Source: Candidatus Dormiibacterota bacterium | GTDB taxonomy: Bacteria; Chloroflexota; Dormibacteria; Dormibacterales; Dormibacteraceae | Reading direction: 5' to 3' | Assembly (NCBI GenBank): GCA_003151665.1 | Contig: PLYD01000145.1 | Span: forward strand, 1-18,967 | Length of the DNA: 18,967 nucleotides | In this document: positions 13,733 through 18,967 of the stretch, one piece after another | Layout: each line of letters opens with the position of its first letter | How positions within the stretch are numbered: the first letter of the stretch is position 1 | The notes under the pieces: generated by a model | What the model was told of the DNA's origin: nothing | Database searches by the model: none | The model's input: the letters and a program-made list of their open reading frames with translations, nothing else | Program-made: the position numbers and the translations under genes

Positions 13733-13828
13733 GAATCACGACGACGCTGGCATCAAGGCGAGTTGTTGTTCCAAGGGAACCGTCGAGGCGCCGTATTTAC
13801 GGTGGTGCTTCCACCCTTCGCTGACTGA
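13724..13828 (+). pseudogene. Histidine kinase 3'-end fragment, tail 5
   Basis: TTCATATAGGAATCACGACG is followed in frame by HQGELLFQGNRRGAVFTVVL, PPFAD and TGA (13826-13828). Aligns without gaps to the end of the intact kinase, with TAG at the same codon as the other tails. The coding-like pattern of differences from tail 3 (many synonymous) shows both descend from separate functional kinases. Confidence 0.82.
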
Positions 13829-13840
13829 TCTCCAGGCTGG

Positions 13841-14812
13841 TTAACAGCCGATCAACGGACCTGGAGCGGTCGGCATGCCACCGACTTCGAGTTGAAAGTG
13901 CAGATGCGCGCCGATTGAAAGACCTGTACTGCCGACATAGCCCACCTTCTCGCCCTGCTGAACTTCCTGCCCAACAGCCACGGCCACCTGTGACATGTGG
14001 GCGTAGATCTCGACCAGGCCGAAACTGTCGGTGACCTCAACCCGGATCCCGAAGTCGAATGCGTAACTGGCTGCGGTCACCCTTCCACCGGCAGCCGCGA
14101 CGATCGGTGTGCCGTAACCGGCCAGCAAATCGAGCCCGGTGTGGAAATGCGGATAACCGTCGAAAGGCGGTTCTAAGGCGAACGACGTCGGCCCGAACGG
14201 CTGGATGATCTTGGCACCGGCAATCGGGCACAGGAACTGGCCGGGGTCAGCCGGGTCAGCCGGCGTGCCTGTGCTCAAGTTCGGACCCGGGGTGGGATCG
14301 ACCGGAATCACAAGCACCGAGCCGGGCGTCAGCTGCGGGCCATGAATTCCATTGAAGCCGAGCAAGGTGGTGACATCCACGCCGTAGGCGGTAGCGAGGC
14401 TTGCCGGCGTGTCCCCCGTCTTGACGACGACCACGACACCCGGCACCGGCGGCAGCATGATCGGCCGTCCGACAATGAGCGGCATTCGCAGATCTGGATT
14501 TGACCAGACGATGTCCCTCCAGGGGAGTTTGAACTGTCCTGCGATGCTCTCAAGGGTGTCTCCCTGCGCCACCAAGTGCACGATTGGAGCGTGGCTCACG
14601 AGCGCCGACATTGGAACCGATAGCGGTTTGATGATGACGTTGTCTCGGCCGAGCGAGACGTCGCCGCCCGCTAGTCCGCCGTCAGCGGCTGCAGCGGTGA
14701 CGGCGCCTGCGTGGAAGTTCGGAGAGAAAGTTCGGTCGACGACCGCGTAGCCGGACATGGCTGCCGCTATCGCGAGCACCAAGGCGTGGGTCATGTAGCG
14801 ATATGTGCGCAA
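13841..14812 (-). CDS. Secreted or membrane-anchored LysM-LysM-M23 peptidase
   Basis: 323 residues from a TTG at 14812, chosen because GGGGGGAAGG lies just upstream and a likely promoter -10 box (14868-14873) overlaps the alternative GTG at 14869. An N-terminal helix (THALVLAIAAAMSGYAVV) acts as signal or anchor. Two LysM domains follow (HLVAQGDTLESIAGQF to GRPIMLPP, and VVVKTGDTPASLATAYGV to GSVLVIP), then a Pro/Thr-rich linker and a peptidase M23 domain. Its zinc motifs are intact: HFHTGLDLL (H and D) and GAHLHFQL (HxH). Known: LysM binds peptidoglycan and M23 cuts its cross-bridges, or acts as a non-catalytic regulator. Extracytoplasmic, cell-wall remodelling. Confidence 0.92.
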   Translation of the reverse strand: MRTYRYMTHALVLAIAAAMSGYAVVDRTFSPNFHAGAVTAAAADGGLAGGDVSLGRDNVIIKPLSVPMSALVSHAPIVHLVAQGDTLESIAGQFKLPWRDIVWSNPDLRMPLIVGRPIMLPPVPGVVVVVKTGDTPASLATAYGVDVTTLLGFNGIHGPQLTPGSVLVIPVDPTPGPNLSTGTPADPADPGQFLCPIAGAKIIQPFGPTSFALEPPFDGYPHFHTGLDLLAGYGTPIVAAAGGRVTAASYAFDFGIRVEVTDSFGLVEIYAHMSQVAVAVGQEVQQGEKVGYVGSTGLSIGAHLHFQLEVGGMPTAPGPLIGC

Positions 14813-14867
14813 CGCCTTCCCCCCCCGGTTTCCTTCTCGCCTGCTGCAGACGCTGGAGACCGACGTC

Positions 14868-14897
14868 ACCCTAACAAACCTGCAGCAAGAGCGTCAA
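14868..14897 (-). promoter_or_regulatory. Likely sigma-70-type promoter of the M23 peptidase gene
   Basis: Reading leftwards, TTGACG (14897-14892) and TAGGGT (14873-14868) are 18 bases apart. The -35 box matches TTGACA at five of six; the -10 fits TANNNT. Transcription would begin near 14861, about 49 bases ahead of the TTG start. Confidence 0.55.
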
Positions 14898-14934
14898 CGT
14901 GCGCTTCCTGCCGGAGCACGATCCCGAGGGGCAG

Positions 14935-15186
14935 CTAGGCCAGATGCCTCTGAAGCTTTCCCAAGAGCTCTGTCAACTGGGCACGTTCATGCTCGCTCAA
15001 CGTGCCCATCCATTCCGCCTCCCCGCGATGCACCGTACGGCGAACTCTGTCGGCCATACGTGAGCCTGCCTTTGTAAGGTGCACCAGCACCATCGTCCGG
15101 TCTGTCGGATGCGGCTCCCGACGTACCAGGCCTCGCTTTACCAGGGTGTCGAGCACGCCGGTCACGGTGGCCCGACTCACGATCAA
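14935..15186 (-). pseudogene. MarR-family regulator, C-terminal part only
   Basis: 83 codons from a TTG at 15186. It begins inside the recognition helix (IVSRATVTGVLDTLVKRGLV), continues through the wing (RREPHPTDRTMVLVHLT) and ends with the dimerisation helices (LSEHERAQLTELLGKLQRHL). Typical MarR proteins are about 140-150 residues; the first helices and half of the helix-turn-helix are missing. The sequence upstream belongs to the 3' end of the lipoprotein gene, whose stop is only 16 bases before the TTG, so the N-terminal half was probably deleted. The short remnant at 12023-12143 starts at the same residue. It might be expressed as a fragment, but not as a normal DNA-binding dimer. Confidence 0.7.
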
Positions 15187-15202
15187 CCGGAGCGGCTGAG
15201 GA

Positions 15203-15739
15203 CTACAGGAGCTGGCTGACCAGGGCTTCGATCTGCGTCAGGGACGCTGGTGTGGCGGTGGCGCCGATGGCCACCAGAGTCGAGCCCTTTGTCGCCACAA
15301 CCCCCTCGTTGTCCCTCCCGCCGCCAATGGGCGCCGTGAAGGACCGAGCCTGGTCTCCCACCCCGCTCACACTTGTGTATGCCACCGGGAAATTGCTGCT
15401 GAACTTCGCGATGAAGGACGGGCTGATGTTCCTCAGCACAATGATGATCACATTGAAGGTCTGGGCATGGTAATTGCATACCTCGCCCGTGGCACCTGCC
15501 GGAAGTTGTGTTGCGCCGCCGCCGGCGACGCCGACCGGGGCCGGTACCGTAATGCCCAGGGCGGTACCGACCGTGGCGGCGGTGGGGCACGAGATCGGTG
15601 CCGCAGTCGTCGTGGGGAGCACCGGCGAAGTCGAAGCGACCGGCGACGGGGACCCTGCTGTCGTGCTGCCGCAGGCAGCCAGGGCAGCAGTGACGACAAG
15701 CGAGGTCAGCGCCAACCGGCACGAGCTGCTGAGCGACAA
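15203..15739 (-). CDS. Putative lipoprotein (DUF3558-like)
   Basis: 178 residues from a TTG at 15739, preferred over one nine codons earlier because AAGGAGGGG lies 6 bases upstream of it. A signal peptide with h-region (RLALTSLVVTAALAA) ends in lipobox LAAC, so C23 is the lipidated residue. A Ser/Thr/Pro-rich tether follows. The mature domain has two cysteines (ISCPTAATVG and GEVCNYH) that could form a disulphide, then FNVIIIVLRN and a C-terminal VATKGSTLVAIGATATPASL and EALVSQLL. This pattern recalls actinobacterial DUF3558-type lipoproteins of unknown role, but that match is from memory only. Outer face of the membrane; divergent from the M20 gene. Confidence 0.75.
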   Translation of the reverse strand: MSLSSSCRLALTSLVVTAALAACGSTTAGSPSPVASTSPVLPTTTAAPISCPTAATVGTALGITVPAPVGVAGGGATQLPAGATGEVCNYHAQTFNVIIIVLRNISPSFIAKFSSNFPVAYTSVSGVGDQARSFTAPIGGGRDNEGVVATKGSTLVAIGATATPASLTQIEALVSQLL

Positions 15740-15827
15740 CTGCAACCCCTCCTTCGCAAGCCACAAGCTCGACGCGATCTGGCTGGGGGCAGCCGTCGAG
15801 CCAACGATTACGCCAGCGATGGTACAG

Positions 15828-15839
15828 GGGTCGCGACCC
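15828..15839. promoter_or_regulatory. 12-bp perfect palindrome between divergent genes
   Basis: GGGTCGCGACCC lies in the 157-bp gap between the lipoprotein gene (minus) and the M20 gene (plus), 58 bases before the M20 start. A dimeric repressor could bind it. A GC-rich palindrome of this length can also arise by chance. Confidence 0.3.
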
Positions 15840-15896
15840 GTAAAGGTCGATTAGGGACCGACGACCCAGGGCCCTTCGCGATTACGCTTCTCGTGG

Positions 15897-17087
15897 GTGG
15901 ACTGGTCCGAGCGCGTCGATGAGGAAACCGAAGCCGACCTGATCGGTTGGCGGCGGTACATGCATGAACGTCCCGAGCTGAGCTTCGAAGAATTCGAGAC
16001 CACCAAATACGTGGCCGCGATGCTCGAGGAGTGGGGCATTCCCTACGACCGGCCAATGCCGACCGGGCTCGTAGCTCACGTTCACGGCAAGCATCCCGGA
16101 CCCATCGTCGCTTACCGCTGCGACCTCGACGCCTTGCCCATCGAGGAGCAAAACACGTTCGAGTTCCGCTCCCGCACCGCCGGCAAGATGCACGCCTGTG
16201 GCCACGACGGGCACACCGCGATCCTGCTAGGCCTGGCTCGCACTCTGAATGATCTCCGGGACGAGATCCACGGCGAGGTGCGCCTGCTCTTTCAGCCGGC
16301 CGAGGAGGTGACCGAAAGTGGCGCGCGGCACCTCATCGAAACCGGTGCTCTCGAGGGTGTCGACGCAGTCATCGGCCTCCACCTGATCAGCAGCATTGAG
16401 ACTGGCCTGATCTCCCTCACCAAGGGCCCGATCATGGCCGCCGCGGACACCTTCGAAATCACGGTCACGGGCAAGGGCGGACATGGCGGCTATCCCCACG
16501 AGGCGATTGACCCTCTCATGATCGCCGCCGGCCTGGTGGGCCAGCTGCAGACCATCGTCAGCCGGCGTGTCTCTCCGATGGACCCTTCAGTTGTGAGCGT
16601 CGGGTCGTTCCACGCGGGCAGCGCGCCCAACATCATCCCGGGCACTGCAACTTTGACGGGAACCGTTCGCACGCTGTCCGAGAAAGTTCGGGCCAAGATT
16701 GCGACAGACCTCACTTCGATGGCCGAGACCTACGCGCGTGCCCACGGCGGCACCGCTGTGGTCAAGTACGGTTGGGGCAGCCCGGCGTGCGCGAACGACG
16801 GCCCCCTGGTCGACTTCCTGTTGCCGGCCGCGGCCGGGGCAGTCGGATCGAGCTCCGTGGTCGCCCTCTCGCCGGAAATGGGCGGCGAGGACTTCGCCTA
16901 CTACGCCAAGGTGGCGCCGACGGCTTTTGCCCTGATCGGCTCGGGCAACAAGGACCTGGAGTCCGACTTTCCGCACCATCACCCCCGCTTCACAGTCGAC
17001 GAGCGCGCGCTCGGCATCGGGTTGAGGTTCATGCTCGAATCGGTGGAGCGGACTTCCTCCGGGCAGGCGGAGCTACCCGTCAGCTGA
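15897..17087 (+). CDS. M20 family metallo-amidohydrolase (N-acyl amino acid / hippurate hydrolase type)
   Basis: 396 residues from the GTG at 15897. Family motifs in order: YRCDLDALPI (74-83), HACGHDGHTA (99-108; C101 and H103 as metal ligands), the catalytic glutamate region QPAEEV (133-138), GLHL (H162), a dimerisation-domain lid with GKGGHGGYPHEAIDP (192-206), GGEDFAYY (329-336) and the final metal histidine in HHHPRF (360-365). All expected ligands are present. Known: M20D enzymes release amino acids or similar amines from N-acyl conjugates in the cytoplasm; indole-conjugate hydrolases and hippuricases belong here, and the substrate is not predictable. No signal peptide. Its last 15 bases overlap the convergent receiver gene. 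Confidence 0.93.
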   Translation: MDWSERVDEETEADLIGWRRYMHERPELSFEEFETTKYVAAMLEEWGIPYDRPMPTGLVAHVHGKHPGPIVAYRCDLDALPIEEQNTFEFRSRTAGKMHACGHDGHTAILLGLARTLNDLRDEIHGEVRLLFQPAEEVTESGARHLIETGALEGVDAVIGLHLISSIETGLISLTKGPIMAAADTFEITVTGKGGHGGYPHEAIDPLMIAAGLVGQLQTIVSRRVSPMDPSVVSVGSFHAGSAPNIIPGTATLTGTVRTLSEKVRAKIATDLTSMAETYARAHGGTAVVKYGWGSPACANDGPLVDFLLPAAAGAVGSSSVVALSPEMGGEDFAYYAKVAPTAFALIGSGNKDLESDFPHHHPRFTVDERALGIGLRFMLESVERTSSGQAELPVS

Positions 17088-17570
17088 CGCGCTCGCCATT
17101 CGCCGCCTGATCGCCGCCGCCAGCTCCTCCAGCTCCACCGGCTTGACCAGGTAATCGCTCGCATCAAGGCTCGCTGCCAGCGCCCGCCCAGCTGAGTCGG
17201 TAGCGCCGGTAACGACGATTGGCTTCGCGGCGTGCACCAATTTCCTTGCCGCGACGTCCAGGCCCGGAAACAGTCCCAGGTCGAACACGAGCACCTCGCT
17301 TTCACTCAGCTCACGAACCTGGCGGCTCGAGTCGGCGTCGAAACCCATCCGGCGCAGCCCCCGAGCGGTGATTTCCGCCAGACGGCCGTCATCGTCGACC
17401 ACCAGCACACGCCCGATCGCCTGGCTCGCCCCCTCCGCTTTGCCAAGCAGCGCGAATGCCTCATCGAGGTCGGCGAGCAGCCTATCGATCGGCGGCGTGG
17501 TGCCATCCGCCTCGGCGAGCTCCAGCTCCGCCTTCAGGCGCGCCAGAGTCGAGCGCAAGCGGTGCAGCAT
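17073..17570 (-). CDS. Small protein with DHp-like helical hairpin and a receiver domain
   Basis: 165 residues from the ATG at 17570, 10 bases after the stop of the PhoB-type regulator; an in-frame upstream extension would lie inside that gene. Residues 1-45 form two predicted helices around a short loop: LHRLRSTLARLKAELELA, then EADGTTPPID, then RLLADLDEAFALL. The first looks like the H-box helix of HisKA/DHp domains (HELRxPLxRLxAELELA), with H3 at the phospho-acceptor place. Residues 52-160 are a receiver with VVDDD, D97 (VLVFDLG), T121 (VTGAT) and K143 (YLVKPVE). No ATPase domain follows. It may pass phosphoryl groups (H3 to D97 or to the neighbouring regulator), but this is inference; the helices could also be a plain coiled coil. 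Confidence 0.8.
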   Translation of the reverse strand: MLHRLRSTLARLKAELELAEADGTTPPIDRLLADLDEAFALLGKAEGASQAIGRVLVVDDDGRLAEITARGLRRMGFDADSSRQVRELSESEVLVFDLGLFPGLDVAARKLVHAAKPIVVTGATDSAGRALAASLDASDYLVKPVELEELAAAIRRRMASASADG

Positions 17571-17580
17571 CGCCGCCAGC

Positions 17581-18258
17581 TCAGGCTTTGGTGACGAACC
17601 GGTAGCCAATTCCACGCACCGTCTCAATCCAGCCAGGCTCGCCGAGCGCGCTCCGGATCTCATGGGCGGCCTGCTCCAGGCTGTGCTCGAATCCTGAGTA
17701 GCTAGAGCCCCAGACTCGCTCGAGGATCTCCGCCCGGGTCACCACCTCGTCCGCGTGGCCCACGAGCAGCTGGAGCATCAGCAGCGGCCTGCGCTCGAGC
17801 TTCAGCGCCCGCTCGCCGAGCCAGGCCTGCCCTTTGGCCGCATTGACGCGCAAGCGCCCACGAACGGTGACACCGCCCGCTCCTCCCTGGTCACGAAGAG
17901 CCCCGCGGATTCGCGCGAGCAGCACCTGCCGGTCGGTGCCTTTGAGTATGTAGTCGGTCGCGCCACGCTCGATCCCCAAGACCTGATCGCCGGCCGCATG
18001 GCGCGCCCCGGTGAGGATGATCACCGGGAACTCCAGCCGGTCAGCGCCGGATCGCAATAGATCGAGGACCTCAGGCGCCTCCATGTCAGGCATCTCGTAG
18101 TCCAGAAGCATCAGGTCCGGCGAGCTGGCGCGGACCCGCTCAAGCGCCTCGGTCCCGCTACCCGCGACATCCACGATGTAACCGGCCCGCCGCAGCAGCT
18201 CTGCCGTGAGCTCTGCCGTGCGAGGCTCGTCGTCAACGACAAGCAACCTGGCGGTCAC
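17581..18258 (-). CDS. OmpR/PhoB-type response regulator
   Basis: 225 residues, GTG start. Receiver (1-120): LLVVDDEP (D9, D10), phospho-acceptor D53 in LMLLDYEMPDME, T83 (ILTGA) and K106 (YILKGT). Winged-helix domain (128-225): EVVTRAEILERVWG and IETVRGIGYRFV are standard. The recognition-helix segment GFEHSLEQAAHEIRSALG departs from the common RTVDVHISRLRRKL, so its DNA target may be unusual or the wing domain divergent. Likely cotranscribed with the DHp-like/receiver gene 10 bases downstream. Direct repeats at 18287-18330 in its upstream region suggest it controls itself and the divergent GAF gene. No sensor kinase is seen nearby. Confidence 0.92.
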   Translation of the reverse strand: MTARLLVVDDEPRTAELTAELLRRAGYIVDVAGSGTEALERVRASSPDLMLLDYEMPDMEAPEVLDLLRSGADRLEFPVIILTGARHAAGDQVLGIERGATDYILKGTDRQVLLARIRGALRDQGGAGGVTVRGRLRVNAAKGQAWLGERALKLERRPLLMLQLLVGHADEVVTRAEILERVWGSSYSGFEHSLEQAAHEIRSALGEPGWIETVRGIGYRFVTKA

Positions 18259-18286
18259 GCCCCCATCCCCGCCGGCAACCTAACAG

Positions 18287-18330
18287 GTTCAGCGTTTGTT
18301 GAGGAAACGCTGAGGTTGTGCTGAGGCTTC
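18287..18330. promoter_or_regulatory. Tandem 11-bp repeats, probable PhoB/OmpR-family binding site
   Basis: Four consecutive 11-mers: GTTCAGCGTTT, GTTGAGGAAAC, GCTGAGGTTGT, GCTGAGGCTTC. The core TGAGG recurs at 18300, 18311 and 18322, exactly 11 bp apart. The first two also form an inverted repeat, CAGCGTTT (18290-18297) / AAACGCTG (18305-18312). OmpR/PhoB regulators bind head-to-tail at 11-bp spacing. The block sits 28 bases from the regulator start and 29 bases from the start of the divergent GAF gene. Confidence 0.65.
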
Positions 18331-18359
18331 GATCGCCGATGCCACATAACCTCCCACTC

Positions 18360-18967
18360 ATGGGCCAGCTCCCCGACCTCCAAGAAGCCAGACGGCGGTT
18401 GGGACTGGCCCTCGAAGTCTTCTGCCACGACCGCTGGGTCCTGGGCTACCTTCGTGGCGGCTGGCTCCAGCCGATCGCAGCGTCCGAGGTTTCGCGCCGC
18501 TTCATGCAGAGCCGCCCGCTGATGCCGCTATCGCGCCGCGCGCTTTACGAAAAGCGACCGGTGGTGGTCAACTCGGTGATTGAAAACCCGAATCCTTCGA
18601 ATGGCTATGACTGGGAGCTCGACTGGCCCGCGATCCTCTACGCACCCGTCGGCGAAGAGGGCCACCGCCCGATCGGCCTACTAATTCTTGGCTGCAGGCG
18701 CGACCACTGGTACTCCGAGGAGGACGTCCACTACGCGGGCAGCCTGGGGACCACCCTCGCTCCCATGGTCGCCGCCCTGCGTGGTCCGCTCTCGAGGCTG
18801 AACGAAATCGAAAGCGAAGTTGCCCAGCTGCTCAGCCACGGCCTGTCCGAGGCCGAGATCGCACGAGCCATTCGCTTCGACGACCACCGAACGCGGGCGC
18901 TCGTGGACGGCGTTACCCGCAAGCTCAAGCTGGTGACCACCGACGACATGGAGCTTTCGCTGGTGGA
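18360..18967 (+). CDS. GAF-like domain protein with C-terminal helix-turn-helix (runs off the window)
   Basis: Open from the ATG at 18360 to the window edge (202 codons). Residues 1-140 look like a GAF sensor: a short first helix (LPDLQEARRRLGLALEVF), FCHDRWVLGYLRGGWL, then ALYEKRPVVVNSVIEN, WPAILYAPVGEE and RPIGLLILGCRRDHWYSEED followed by a long helix. All of these are positions where GAF domains show the same pattern. From about 148 a LuxR-like helix-turn-helix follows (EIESEVAQLLSHGLSEAEIARAI and HRTRALVDGVTRKLKL). It is probably a one-component regulator or signalling protein sensing a small molecule. There is no clear ribosome site, so a leaderless message is possible. Divergent from the PhoB-type regulator with shared repeats between them. 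Confidence 0.72.
   Translation, partial: MGQLPDLQEARRRLGLALEVFCHDRWVLGYLRGGWLQPIAASEVSRRFMQSRPLMPLSRRALYEKRPVVVNSVIENPNPSNGYDWELDWPAILYAPVGEEGHRPIGLLILGCRRDHWYSEEDVHYAGSLGTTLAPMVAALRGPLSRLNEIESEVAQLLSHGLSEAEIARAIRFDDHRTRALVDGVTRKLKLVTTDDMELSLV

Larger units (their letters stand above)
13349..13828 (+). repeat. 480-bp direct repeat, unit 2
   Basis: Second copy of 11458-11938 in the same orientation, with the same order of tail, 37-codon ORF, 28-codon ORF, tail. A small indel lies just after the first tail (GCCCGCGGCCCTC against GCCCGCCCTC). It abuts the 3' end of the M23 peptidase gene. Confidence 0.88.

Noticed and set aside
10666..13830. CRISPR array or classical insertion sequence as the cause of the repeats
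   Set aside because: Repeats are too long, too few and contain ORFs; there are no regular spacers, transposase frame or terminal inverted repeats.
13835..13849. GGCTG-GTTAA-CAGCC hairpin at the end of the M23 gene
   Set aside because: Short stem, no T run on either strand; overlaps the stop codon.
1..18967. tRNA or rRNA genes
   Set aside because: No T-loop or anticodon-arm pattern or rRNA-like stretch was noticed in the gaps; scanned by eye only.

Overview
The window is GC-rich bacterial DNA. It uses many GTG and TTG starts, packs same-strand genes with 1-4 base overlaps, and is full of signal-transduction genes. There is no rRNA, tRNA or other taxonomic marker, so the host can only be guessed: an actinobacterium or a Chloroflexota/Dormibacterota-like soil bacterium fits the DUF2127, GT87, TrkA-pair and LysM-M23 gene set and the start-codon use. 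This is inference.

Layout. 1-593 (minus): a pair of TrkA-type NAD-binding K+ channel regulators, the second cut by the window edge. 639-1854 (plus): a small two-helix membrane protein coupled to a universal stress protein, then a DUF2127 membrane protein. 1792-5650 (minus): a tight three-gene operon of AI-2E-family permease, metallophosphoesterase and a GT87-GT2 fusion glycosyltransferase. 5750-10665: an accessory signalling block of visibly lower GC (31 of 60 bases at 6061-6120, hand count). It holds a 7TM/HD-GYP/MFS triple fusion (minus) preceded by a 23-codon ORF and a strong intrinsic terminator, a NarL-type response regulator (minus), and a divergent histidine kinase (plus) whose membrane sensor resembles that of the HD-GYP/MFS protein.

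10666-13830 is the strangest part. It is a gene-poor stretch with five 3'-end fragments of histidine kinase genes, all with the same in-frame TAG inside a shared CATATAG motif. They are mixed with a 480-bp direct repeat (11458-11938 and 13349-13828) that encodes a conserved 37-residue single-helix membrane protein, an inverted fragment of the same ORF, a MarR remnant, further tiny membrane ORFs and one intact NarL-type regulator.

13841-18967 returns to ordinary content: a LysM-LysM-M23 peptidase, a truncated MarR gene and a lipoprotein (all minus), an M20 amidohydrolase (plus), a PhoB-type regulator plus a small protein with a DHp-like hairpin and a receiver (minus), and a divergent GAF/HTH gene (plus, cut by the edge). 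The last two transcription units diverge from a set of 11-bp direct repeats typical of PhoB/OmpR-family binding sites.

Best candidates for something undescribed: (1) the kinase-tail/small-membrane-protein cassette array; (2) the 7TM-HD-GYP-MFS fusion with a possible leader-peptide attenuator; (3) the DHp-like-receiver protein paired with a PhoB-type regulator.
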